In this document: in pieces, positions 1 through 5,569 of the stretch
Layout of the letters: the number at the start of each line of letters is the position of its first letter
Position numbering within the stretch: the first letter of the stretch is position 1
From: an uncultured Selenomonadales bacterium
GTDB lineage: Bacteria > Bacillota_C > Negativicutes > Selenomonadales > Selenomonadaceae
NCBI GenBank assembly: GCA_937907035.1
Contig: CALCTX010000274.1
Coordinates: 1-7,537, forward strand
DNA length: 7,537 nucleotides
Reading direction: 5' to 3'
Program-made: the position numbers and the translations under genes
Notes under the pieces: model-generated
Databases searched by the model: none
Told to the model about the DNA's origin: nothing
The model's input: the letters and a program-made list of their open reading frames with translations, nothing else

Positions 1-264
1 CTCTGCCATGATATACCCAAGGCCCGGAAACAGCCTATATACCAGGCTACCTGCAAACCCTGCCAAAGGCATAAGCAGTTCCGGAAGGACTCTGGAAGGA
101 TTCCAGAACGTCGGCCACGGAATCGGAACACGAAGATAGGAAACATAGGACCAGTCGTCATAGTCCAGGATAACCTGCGGATGCACGCAAAAATTAAAAT
201 AAAAAAGGCCGGCGAAAAGAACAACCCACAAAGCATTTACAAATGTTTTTTTATATTTAATCAT
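1..264 (-). CDS. Partial membrane protein, possibly GT-C-like glycosyltransferase (N-terminal 88 residues)
   Basis: The reverse strand is open from an ATG at 264 to the window edge, so only the N-terminus is present. It begins MIKYKKTFVNALWVV and has a hydrophobic segment at about residues 9-27 that would be a first membrane helix. An acidic-aromatic stretch follows (LDYDDWSYVSYLR, about 33-45), then WNPSRVLPE (about 55-63) and a second hydrophobic stretch. An acidic pair just after the first helix is typical of the first extracytoplasmic loop of GT-C glycosyltransferases, so an envelope sugar-transfer role is possible, but this is inference. The start is supported by AAAGGA (274-279) nine bases upstream. 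Codons are mostly C-ending, like the 5' part of htrA and unlike the rest of the window. It is divergent from htrA. I do not recognise a specific family. Confidence 0.72.
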   Translation of the reverse strand, partial: MIKYKKTFVNALWVVLFAGLFYFNFCVHPQVILDYDDWSYVSYLRVPIPWPTFWNPSRVLPELLMPLAGFAGSLVYRLFPGLGYIMAE

Positions 265-404
265 CGCGGCAATTCCTTTCATTCAGCTTTTTTATTGATT
301 ATATCACATCAGCTTCAGTATGTCACTTTATATTGCTGGCTCTTCGTTCATAATTATTTAATAGAATGTACACAAATTTATCTTTAAAAAAACAACAATC
401 GAGT

Positions 405-410
405 TATAAT
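405..410 (+). promoter_or_regulatory. Probable -10 box of the htrA promoter
   Basis: A consensus TATAAT lies 56 bases upstream of the htrA start in an AT-rich spacer. The best -35 match is TTTAAA at 383-388 with 16 bases between, which is weak. The nine-base word ATCTTTAAA occurs at 380-388 and again at 417-425, flanking the -10 box, and could be a pair of regulator half-sites or simply AT-rich coincidence. Transcription would start near 417, giving a leader of about 50 bases. Confidence 0.5.
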
Positions 411-429
411 ACATTCATCTTTAAAGAAT

Positions 430-447
430 CTGCCGCCGGTACGGCAG
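430..447 (+). promoter_or_regulatory. Small GC-rich hairpin in the htrA leader next to the ribosome site
   Basis: CTGCCG (430-435) pairs with CGGCAG (442-447) around a six-base loop. It stands out in an AT-rich leader and ends four bases before the GGAAGGAG ribosome site at 451-458. It could tune htrA translation or mRNA stability. Only six base pairs form, so chance is not excluded. Confidence 0.3.
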
Positions 448-466
448 TGAGGAAGGAGAAAAAATA

Positions 467-1810
467 ATGGAAGATAACGGATACGTTTCAAGCGAATCAA
501 CTCCGAAGAAAAAGAAAAAAGGCCGCGCAGGAAAGATAGTAGCAATCGTTCTTTTATGCGCAATCATCGGAGCTCTCTGTGCAGTCGGCGGCGCTTCTCT
601 GTGGGAGAAGTACTCCCCCGTTCTCACGAAAGAGGGCATGAGCAGCATTCTCAACAGCTCCATCGGAAAGAAGACTGATGACAAAGCAACTGACGAAGCT
701 GCTCCTGCAGATGTAACTGAGGCAGAAATCACTGCAGAGCCCGCAGCTGAAGCAGCCGTCGAACTCGAAGCAGCAGTTCCTGCCGAGCCGGAAGCAGAGG
801 CAGACGTCAAGCCGGTCGAAGAGCGCGTCATCATCGCGGCTCCGGCTGCATCTTCAGTCCCCGGCAAGGCCGCTGCTTCAGAAGGCAGCCCTGCCGACAT
901 CTATGAAGACAACGTCAGCTCGACAGTCGGAATCACCATCAAGGGGCAGGCGATGACCTATTACGGCATCACGACCTATGAAGGCGCCGGTTCCGGTTTC
1001 ATCATCAGCAGCGACGGCTATATTCTCACGAACTATCACGTCATAGAAGACAGCAGCGAAGTATCCGTTGAAACATTCGACGGCAGCGTTTATGACGCCG
1101 AAGTAATCGGTTATGACGAAAGCAACGATATCGCCGTTCTGAAGATAGATGCCGAGAATCTCAAGCCCGTCGTAATCGGCGATTCCGGTTCTCTTCGCGT
1201 CGGAGACACCGTGCTTGCAATCGGCAATCCGCTCGGCCTTGAATTTCAGGGAAGTGTAACGACTGGTGTTATCAGTGCCTTGAACCGTACGCTTGATTTG
1301 AGCGAACGCCGTTTAAAACTTATTCAAACTGATGCGGCTATCAGCCCAGGAAATTCCGGTGGTGCGTTAGTAAATGCTGACGGTTATGTTATTGGCATCA
1401 ATAGTGCAAAAATCGCTGCCGGCGGTGTTGAGGGAATGGGTTTTGCTATTCCGATCAATACAGTACGGGATGTTGTTGAACAGTTGATGAATAATGGGCA
1501 TGTGGTAAGGCCGTATCTTGGTGTTGGTGTATTTGATAAAGAGTCAGCGGCCCGACAGGGGTACCAGTTAAATGTTGATGCCGGTGTATATGTTCAGAAT
1601 GTAACGCTGAATGGTCCGGCTGACAAAGCCGGTATTCGCCGCGGGGATATAATTCTGGAGATCAGCGGAACTAAGGTTAATACAATAGCTGAGCTTCGGG
1701 CGGCTATTGCCGAGCATAATGTCGGCGATACGATCACGATCGTTTACGCCCGTGATGGGGAAAAGATCACGGCAGATACGGTTTTGAAAGAAATGCCGCA
1801 GGATGACTGA
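467..1810 (+). CDS. htrA: Membrane-anchored HtrA/DegP-family serine protease with one PDZ domain
   Basis: This is an envelope protein quality-control protease (S1C/trypsin-like) of 447 residues. A lysine-rich cytoplasmic start (14-20) precedes one membrane helix (about 23-43). Then comes an Ala/Glu/Pro-rich, low-complexity acidic linker (about 70-140) and the protease domain (about 145-340). The catalytic triad is visible as His191 in TNYHVIE, Asp221 in SNDIAVLKI and Ser297 in GNSGGALV. A single PDZ domain covers about 349-440, with the carboxylate-binding-type loop YLGVG at 350-354. The catalytic domain would lie outside the inner membrane. The start has GGAAGGAG (451-458) eight bases upstream. 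rlmH follows two bases after the stop, so the two are probably cotranscribed, a pairing also common in Bacillales. Codon use changes sharply near codons 258-270: upstream rich in GTC, CTC and AAC, downstream nearly devoid of them. The reading frame and family motifs stay continuous across the change. Confidence 0.95.
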   Translation: MEDNGYVSSESTPKKKKKGRAGKIVAIVLLCAIIGALCAVGGASLWEKYSPVLTKEGMSSILNSSIGKKTDDKATDEAAPADVTEAEITAEPAAEAAVELEAAVPAEPEAEADVKPVEERVIIAAPAASSVPGKAAASEGSPADIYEDNVSSTVGITIKGQAMTYYGITTYEGAGSGFIISSDGYILTNYHVIEDSSEVSVETFDGSVYDAEVIGYDESNDIAVLKIDAENLKPVVIGDSGSLRVGDTVLAIGNPLGLEFQGSVTTGVISALNRTLDLSERRLKLIQTDAAISPGNSGGALVNADGYVIGINSAKIAAGGVEGMGFAIPINTVRDVVEQLMNNGHVVRPYLGVGVFDKESAARQGYQLNVDAGVYVQNVTLNGPADKAGIRRGDIILEISGTKVNTIAELRAAIAEHNVGDTITIVYARDGEKITADTVLKEMPQDD

Positions 1811-1812
1811 TA

Positions 1813-2292
1813 ATGAAAATAACAATAGTTTGTGCCGGAAAGATTAAAGAAAAATATTTAGAAACCGGTATTGCCGAATTTCGCAAACGGCTTACGCCGT
1901 TTGCGAAATTAGAGATAATTGAGATCAGTGAAGAAAAAATGAAGGAAAATCCTTCAGCGGCGGAAAAAGAAAAGACGCTCTCCCTGGAGGGAGACCGTCT
2001 TTTGCGGCAGGTTCCTGCCGACAGTTATTTATTTGTGCTCGATGTTTATGGTACAGAATGTTCCTCCGAAGAACTGGCAGCAAAGATAAATACGCTGGCG
2101 TTAAACGGGAAAAGCAATCTGACCTTTTTGATCGGCGGGGCGTTTGGTCTTTCACAGGAAGTGAGAGCCGCTGCTGATGAACGATTGTCGTTTTCGCAAC
2201 TGACATTTACACATCAAATGGTTCGCTTGCTTTTAGTAGAGCAGATTTACCGTGCGTTTAAGATCAATCGCGGAGAAAAATATCATTGGTGA
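1813..2292 (+). CDS. rlmH: 23S rRNA (pseudouridine1915-N3)-methyltransferase RlmH
   Basis: This SPOUT-class, SAM-dependent methyltransferase modifies pseudouridine 1915 in helix 69 of 23S rRNA, acting as a homodimer on assembled ribosomes (family knowledge). The 159 residues match the usual length of about 155-160. Diagnostic stretches are the N-terminal MKITIVCAGKIKEKY, the SAM-binding knot FLIGGAFGL at 105-113, and the C-terminal segment from about 125, including THQMVRLLLVEQIYRAFKI and ending in KYHW. The start ATG is two bases after the htrA stop, with AGGA (1800-1803) nine bases upstream inside htrA, which suggests translational coupling. The first half of the gene carries three strong inverted repeats (1877-1910, 1970-2003, 2005-2020) that do not disturb the protein. 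Its stop codon directly abuts the stop of the convergent Lrp-family gene. Confidence 0.97.
   Translation: MKITIVCAGKIKEKYLETGIAEFRKRLTPFAKLEIIEISEEKMKENPSAAEKEKTLSLEGDRLLRQVPADSYLFVLDVYGTECSSEELAAKINTLALNGKSNLTFLIGGAFGLSQEVRAAADERLSFSQLTFTHQMVRLLLVEQIYRAFKINRGEKYHW
1877..1910. repeat. Perfect 15-bp inverted repeat with 4-base loop inside rlmH
   Basis: AATTTCGCAAACGGC (1877-1891) is followed by the loop TTAC and then its exact reverse complement (1896-1910). It spans codons 22-33 (E F R K R L T P F A K L), residues that look normal for RlmH, so the palindrome is made by codon choice rather than by inserted residues. No T-run follows the stem, so it does not look like an intrinsic terminator. 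It could fold as a hairpin in mRNA or as a small cruciform in DNA. Confidence 0.9.
1970..2003. repeat. Terminator-like 34-base inverted repeat inside rlmH
   Basis: The arms are AAAAGACG-C-TCTCCC (1970-1984) and GGGAGA-C-CGTCTTTT (1989-2003) around the loop TGGA. Fourteen of 15 positions pair, with one C/C mismatch. An A-rich left flank, a GC-rich core and a closing TCTTTT give the outline of a bidirectional intrinsic terminator, but the U-tract is only four long. It lies within codons 53-64, which read as an ordinary part of the protein (EKTLSLEGDRLL). Arm size and loop size are the same as in the repeat at 1877-1910. Confidence 0.85.
2005..2020. repeat. Short perfect inverted repeat inside rlmH
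   Basis: CGGCAGG (2005-2011) and CCTGCCG (2014-2020) are exact complements with two bases between, giving in practice a six-pair stem with a GTTC loop. It begins two bases after the terminator-like repeat ends, so the two could stack as tandem hairpins in the transcript. On its own this size is not rare. Confidence 0.6.
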
Positions 2293-2739
2293 TCAATCCG
2301 GTGATATCGACGGATTGTCGATAATGGTTGAAAGCATAACGATCGTTTGGGTTTTTGTTATGCCGGGCATATTCTTTATTCGTGCCAGTAAGCTTTCCAG
2401 GGTGCTGGTGTCTTTGGTGACGATTTTCAGGCAATAATCAAAATCACCGGTGATGTAATAACATTCTTTTATTTCTTTTTCGGTATGAGCAAAGCTGGTG
2501 AACTTATCACCAAGCTTCGGGCTGTTGAACCGCAGAAATATCAGGGCCATAAGATGTTTATTGAATATTGCCGGGTCGAGAATGGCGGTGTATTGTTTTA
2601 TCGCACCGGAAGTTTCCAATTTTTTGAGCCGTTCGCGGATTGCGGGAACAGACAAGGAAATTTCTGCACTGAGATCAGAAATCGTTATTCGGGAATTAGT
2701 CTGCAGGCGTTTTAAAATCTTTTTGTCGATATCGTCCAT
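2293..2739 (-). CDS. Lrp/AsnC-family transcriptional regulator
   Basis: This is a small DNA-binding regulator of 148 residues, the usual size for feast/famine proteins. The N-terminal winged helix-turn-helix reads MDDIDKKILKRLQTNSR, then ISDLSAEISLSVPAIRERLKKLE (20-42). The C-terminal RAM ligand-binding and oligomerisation domain spans about 62-142, with ITGDFDYCLKI at 96-106 and the closing pattern ITKTQTIVMLSTI at 127-139. Members usually form dimers to octamers and sense amino acids; the effector cannot be told from sequence. I chose the ATG at 2739 because GGTGA sits five bases upstream and family members begin just before the DxID motif. In-frame GTG (2748) and TTG (2751) are alternatives adding three or four residues. 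It is convergent with rlmH (stops abut) and divergent from the PBP gene, so autoregulation and control of the PBP unit are plausible. Confidence 0.93.
   Translation of the reverse strand: MDDIDKKILKRLQTNSRITISDLSAEISLSVPAIRERLKKLETSGAIKQYTAILDPAIFNKHLMALIFLRFNSPKLGDKFTSFAHTEKEIKECYYITGDFDYCLKIVTKDTSTLESLLARIKNMPGITKTQTIVMLSTIIDNPSISPD
2305..2323. repeat. Inverted repeat at the rlmH/lrp convergence point
   Basis: TATCGAC (2305-2311) pairs perfectly with GTCGATA (2317-2323) across a five-base loop. A competing seven-pair stem, CAATCCG (2294-2300) with CGGATTG (2311-2317), overlaps it. The two cannot form together. Neither is followed by a T-run on either strand, so neither is a standard intrinsic terminator, although this is where the two convergent transcripts must end or overlap. 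Confidence 0.45.
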
Positions 2740-2744
2740 CTTTT

Positions 2745-2749
2745 TCACC
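2745..2749 (-). promoter_or_regulatory. Ribosome binding site favouring the ATG start of the Lrp-family gene
   Basis: On the reverse strand GGTGA lies five bases before the ATG at 2739 and matches the 3' part of the extended Shine-Dalgarno sequence. The upstream GTG and TTG codons have only a weak TAGG next to them, so the ATG is preferred. Confidence 0.45.
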
Positions 2750-2769
2750 AACCTACATTTTTTAAGTTT

Positions 2770-2798
2770 TTGATATATTGTACTGCTGATTATAGTAT
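2770..2798 (+). promoter_or_regulatory. Probable promoter of the PBP-Cof unit
   Basis: TTGATA (2770-2775, one mismatch to the -35 consensus) is followed after 17 bases by TAGTAT (2793-2798). TATAGT at 2791-2796 is an alternative -10 with a 15-base spacer. A transcript would begin near 2805, about 40 bases before the PBP start. The site overlaps the reverse-strand promoter at 2789-2817. Confidence 0.5.
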
Positions 2799-2817
2799 TT
2801 TTTTATGTAAATGTCAT
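2789..2817 (-). promoter_or_regulatory. Probable promoter of the Lrp-family regulator
   Basis: On the reverse strand, ATGACA (2817-2812, one mismatch to the -35 consensus) is followed after exactly 17 bases by a consensus TATAAT (2794-2789). A transcript would start near 2782. Its -10 box shares bases with the -10 region of the forward PBP promoter, so the two probably cannot be occupied by polymerase at once. Confidence 0.6.
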
Positions 2818-2836
2818 CTGTTTAATATTTTTTTAT

Positions 2837-2840
2837 GGAG
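2837..2840 (+). promoter_or_regulatory. Ribosome binding site that sets the PBP start
   Basis: GGAG lies seven bases before the ATG at 2848. The frame is open further upstream to a TTG at 2770, but those extra 26 residues would overlap the promoter and are not PBP-like, so the ATG is chosen. Confidence 0.75.
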
Positions 2841-2847
2841 AAGATCG

Positions 2848-4596
2848 ATGAATACCAATGATCATAATAGCAGAAAATTTATAGGGCGCAATATCAATCG
2901 GATGGCGGCAGTGATCTGGCTGATGTTAGGGATTATTGTCTTTCGTTATGCCTGGATCCAATTGGTTGAAGGAAAAAGGCTGGCGGAATGGGTCAGGATC
3001 CAGACGGGTGATAATCAGGTAATGCAGTCGCCACGAGGGATGATAGTTGACCGTAATGGCCGGGAACTTGCTGTCAGTATTATGACACAATCGCTTTATA
3101 TTGATCCAAACAGTGTGAAAAATGCCAATGACGTTGCGGCAAAATTATCACCGTTGATCGGAATCTCAGAGAAAGAGATTTTGGCTGATATTGCCCAGGG
3201 CGGCGGGTTTGTTTGGGTGAAGCACTATTTGTCTATGGATGAAGTTACTCAGGTAAAAAAACTGATCGAAGACGAGGAATATAATTGTCTTAATTTTATT
3301 GATGAAGCCAAGCGATACTATCCGAATGATATGTTGGCGGCAAATGTGCTCGGTTTTGTGGGGACCGATGATATCGGTTTGGACGGGATTGAGCAGGCCT
3401 ATGATAAGCTGATCAAAGGCGGCGTAACGGAAACATATGTTCAGACGGATACAAATGATCGTCCTATATTCCGGTCGATTTTTTCTCAGCAACGTTATAA
3501 AGGTGATAAATGCAAGTCTATTGAGCTGACCTTGGACAGTACGGCTCAGTTCATTGTTGAGCAGGCTTTGGATGAAGCGATGGCGGCAAATGATCCGGCT
3601 TCGGTAACGGCAATTGTTATGAATCCGAAAACGGGAGAAATCCTGGCAATGGGATCCCGGCCGTCATATAATCCAAACAAGTTTTATGATTATGCTCCGG
3701 AAAATTGGAAGAATAAGGCAGTTTCATTTATTTATGAGCCGGGTTCAACCTTTAAATCAATTGTCGCGGCGGCAGCACTTCAGGAGCAGACGGTTACACC
3801 AAATCAGATGTTTGTCGATCCGGGATACGTTATAGTATCGGAACGGCGTATTCAAAACTGGAACGGAGAAAGTTTTGGAACGGTATCTTTTACCGATATA
3901 GTGAAGAATTCGCTTAATACCGGTTTTGCAAAAGTAGGATTGGAACTTGGCGCTGATAAATTGACGAATTATGCTAAACTTTTTGGCTTTGGTGAAGTTA
4001 CCGGCATTGAACTTCCGGCAGAGGAATCGGGAATATTGTTTGAACCGAAGGAGATGCGGGATTCAGATGTGGCAACGATGTCTATCGGGCAAAGTATAGC
4101 GGTAACCCCGCTGCAGTTGATAACAGCAGTATCGGCTATCGCCAATGATGGTATACTTATGCGCCCGTATATAGTAAAAGCTGTGCGTAATGCTGATGGT
4201 TCGGAATATGAGGTTACTCAGCCGAAGGAAGTGCGACGGACGATTGAGTCGGTGACTGATAAAACCCTGGTAGGGCTTTTGGAAGCGGTTGTAGCCAGTG
4301 GCGGCGGGCAAAAGGCAGCGGTACGGGGGTATCGTATCGCCGGCAAGACCGGTACAGCCGAAAAAATTCGTTCTGATGGAGCCGGTTATATGGAAGGCCG
4401 CTATATTGCTTCATTTTGCGGTTTTGCTCCGGTAGAAAATCCGCAGCTTACAGTTTTGGTAGTAATAAATGATCCGACAGGTGTTTATTATGGCGGTCAG
4501 ATAGCAGCTCCTGTGGCCAGCCGGATATTTGAGCAGTTGTTCCGCTTGTATCAGATAGAACCATCGGCTAATCCGTTTGCCGGACAAAAGCGGTAA
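2848..4596 (+). CDS. Class B penicillin-binding protein (FtsI/PBP2/SpoVD family transpeptidase)
   Basis: This is a peptidoglycan D,D-transpeptidase of 582 residues, anchored by one N-terminal membrane helix (about 18-38) and acting outside the inner membrane. The N-terminal dimerisation/pedestal region opens with SPRGMIVDRNGRELA (61-75), typical of class B PBPs. The transpeptidase domain covers about 250-565 and shows all three active-site motifs: STFK with nucleophile Ser300, SLN at 355-357 and KTGT at 500-503. The length and the absence of C-terminal PASTA repeats resemble FtsI more than Bacillus SpoVD. It lies outside a division (dcw) cluster as far as this window shows, so a septal role is not established and no gene symbol is given. 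The Cof-type gene follows after 25 bases, probably in the same transcript. The upstream gene is a divergent Lrp-family regulator. Confidence 0.95.
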   Translation: MNTNDHNSRKFIGRNINRMAAVIWLMLGIIVFRYAWIQLVEGKRLAEWVRIQTGDNQVMQSPRGMIVDRNGRELAVSIMTQSLYIDPNSVKNANDVAAKLSPLIGISEKEILADIAQGGGFVWVKHYLSMDEVTQVKKLIEDEEYNCLNFIDEAKRYYPNDMLAANVLGFVGTDDIGLDGIEQAYDKLIKGGVTETYVQTDTNDRPIFRSIFSQQRYKGDKCKSIELTLDSTAQFIVEQALDEAMAANDPASVTAIVMNPKTGEILAMGSRPSYNPNKFYDYAPENWKNKAVSFIYEPGSTFKSIVAAAALQEQTVTPNQMFVDPGYVIVSERRIQNWNGESFGTVSFTDIVKNSLNTGFAKVGLELGADKLTNYAKLFGFGEVTGIELPAEESGILFEPKEMRDSDVATMSIGQSIAVTPLQLITAVSAIANDGILMRPYIVKAVRNADGSEYEVTQPKEVRRTIESVTDKTLVGLLEAVVASGGGQKAAVRGYRIAGKTGTAEKIRSDGAGYMEGRYIASFCGFAPVENPQLTVLVVINDPTGVYYGGQIAAPVASRIFEQLFRLYQIEPSANPFAGQKR

Positions 4597-4621
4597 ACTA
4601 TGATGACAGAAGGAGATTTTT

Positions 4622-5434
4622 ATGGCGATAAAAATGATCGTTTCCGATCTTGACGGCACGATGCTTAATGCTGCTCATAAAATACCGGCAGCTAATATTG
4701 AAGCGGTTCGGGAAGCGCAGGAAAAAGGAGTTATAGTTACTTTCGCTACCGGCAGGATGTACAGTTCAGCCAGACCGTATGCGGAAGAATTGGGAATCAC
4801 GGCTCCGCTGATCACATATAATGGGGCTGTGGTGAAAACCGTTGCCGGAGAACTGATCAGTGGCTCATTTATGGAAGAAGAAACAGTGCGGGCTGTTCTG
4901 GAATATTGTTTTGCGCGCGATATATATATTCAGCTTTATTCAGATGGCGAATTTTACTATGTTCTTCAGACTGAAAAAGCTAAAGCTTATGAAGCTGCGG
5001 CGGGAATAAAAGGACATGCTGTCGGACGCGAAGGGATGTTATCCCGGACAAAACATGTGGAAAAGATGCTGATCGTTGGACAAACACCGGAAATGTCCGA
5101 TGATATAGTTATTGATCTTAATGTGAAATTTTCGGCTGATATAGTGGCAATGAAATCGACGGAAGTGTATATAGAAGTTATCCGGCCGTCGGTAAGCAAG
5201 GCCGGGGCTATGCTGGCGCTGGCAGAAAGATATGGTATTGCCCCCGCGGAGATAATGGCTTTGGGTGATTCGGACAATGACATATCGATGCTGAAGGCAG
5301 CCGGCTTGGCGATAGCAATGGGAAATGCCAATGAAACAGTACGGGAGATGGCGGATTACGTGACTGTATCTGGTGAAGCGGGAGGAGTCGCTGAAGCGAT
5401 AAATAAATATGTCTTAAAAAAAGAGAGCAGTTAA
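4622..5434 (+). CDS. Cof-type HAD-superfamily phosphatase
   Basis: This is a cytoplasmic Mg-dependent phosphohydrolase of the Cof/YidA (HAD IIB) subfamily, 270 residues as usual. HAD motif I is VSDLDGT with nucleophile Asp9 and acid/base Asp11. Motif II is TYNGA from residue 65. The motif III lysine is probably Lys193 in SVSKAGA, and motif IV is LGDSDNDISML with the metal-binding aspartates at 216-220. The C2B-type cap lies between motifs II and III (about 80-185). Members dephosphorylate sugar phosphates, flavin precursors or similar metabolites; the substrate cannot be inferred. AGGAG (4611-4615) is six bases before the ATG. The gene follows the PBP at 25 bases with no terminator between them. 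Its last codons form part of the downstream terminator. Confidence 0.94.
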   Translation: MAIKMIVSDLDGTMLNAAHKIPAANIEAVREAQEKGVIVTFATGRMYSSARPYAEELGITAPLITYNGAVVKTVAGELISGSFMEEETVRAVLEYCFARDIYIQLYSDGEFYYVLQTEKAKAYEAAAGIKGHAVGREGMLSRTKHVEKMLIVGQTPEMSDDIVIDLNVKFSADIVAMKSTEVYIEVIRPSVSKAGAMLALAERYGIAPAEIMALGDSDNDISMLKAAGLAIAMGNANETVREMADYVTVSGEAGGVAEAINKYVLKKESS

Positions 5435-5446
5435 GCTCTCTTTTTT
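5417..5446 (+). terminator. Intrinsic terminator closing the PBP-Cof unit
   Basis: AAAAAAGAGAGC (5417-5428) pairs with GCTCTCTTTTTT (5435-5446) around the loop AGTTAA. The six-T run after the GAGAGC/GCTCTC core makes it a textbook Rho-independent terminator. The A-run on the left also gives activity on the reverse strand in principle. The stop codon TAA of the Cof-type gene (5432-5434) lies in the loop, so the 3' end of the gene doubles as the left arm. Confidence 0.92.
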
Positions 5447-5492
5447 AATGCAATTTTAATAAATTTTATTAGGAAAATAGTGCAGCTTATTG

Positions 5493-5498
5493 TATAAT
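5493..5498 (+). promoter_or_regulatory. Probable -10 box of the mlaEFD promoter
   Basis: A consensus TATAAT lies 46 bases after the upstream terminator and about 90 bases before mlaE. The best -35 at 18 bases spacing is TTAGGA (5469-5474), which is poor, so an activator or weak constitutive transcription is possible. This is the only good -10 sequence in the 137-base leader. Confidence 0.5.
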
Positions 5499-5509
5499 AA
5501 TGTGAAATG

Positions 5510-5523
5510 GGGTATTTATACCC
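5510..5523. promoter_or_regulatory. Palindrome just downstream of the mla promoter, possible operator
   Basis: GGGTAT (5510-5515) and ATACCC (5518-5523) are exact complements with two bases between, centred about 20 bases after the -10 box, where a repressor site would block transcription. A second, perfect ten-base palindrome, GCAAATTTGC, lies at 5548-5557. Neither matches a binding site I can name. Confidence 0.3.
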
Positions 5524-5569
5524 TTCTTTTGGTGTGAGTTTTTACTTGCAAATTTGCTGTATTATTGTT

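Noticed and set aside
347..375. Possible reverse-strand promoter (TTGTGT, 17 bases, TATGAA) for the left-edge gene
   Set aside because: Only three of six and four of six bases match consensus, which is common by chance in this AT-rich spacer.
181..387. Forward 68-residue open frame in the left spacer
   Set aside because: Its 5' part overlaps the reverse-strand membrane protein and the rest is AT-rich spacer. It has no convincing ribosome site and no recognisable pattern.
421..900. Long reverse-strand open frame opposite the start of htrA
   Set aside because: It is rich in Ala, Ser and Thr because it mirrors the htrA linker codons. It has no family-like pattern and lies entirely opposite a confident gene.
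1616..1632. CCGGCT/AGCCGG inverted repeat in the htrA PDZ region
   Set aside because: A six-pair stem with a five-base loop is expected by chance in a few kilobases. It has no flanking T-tract or positional logic.
2770..2847. Longer N-terminus for the PBP starting at TTG 2770
   Set aside because: The extra 26 residues would cover the promoter and leader, have no ribosome site, and do not resemble PBP N-termini. ATG 2848 has GGAG at the right distance.
4987..5331. Reverse-strand open frame opposite the Cof-type gene
   Set aside because: It is a shadow of a gene with complete HAD motifs and has no independent support.
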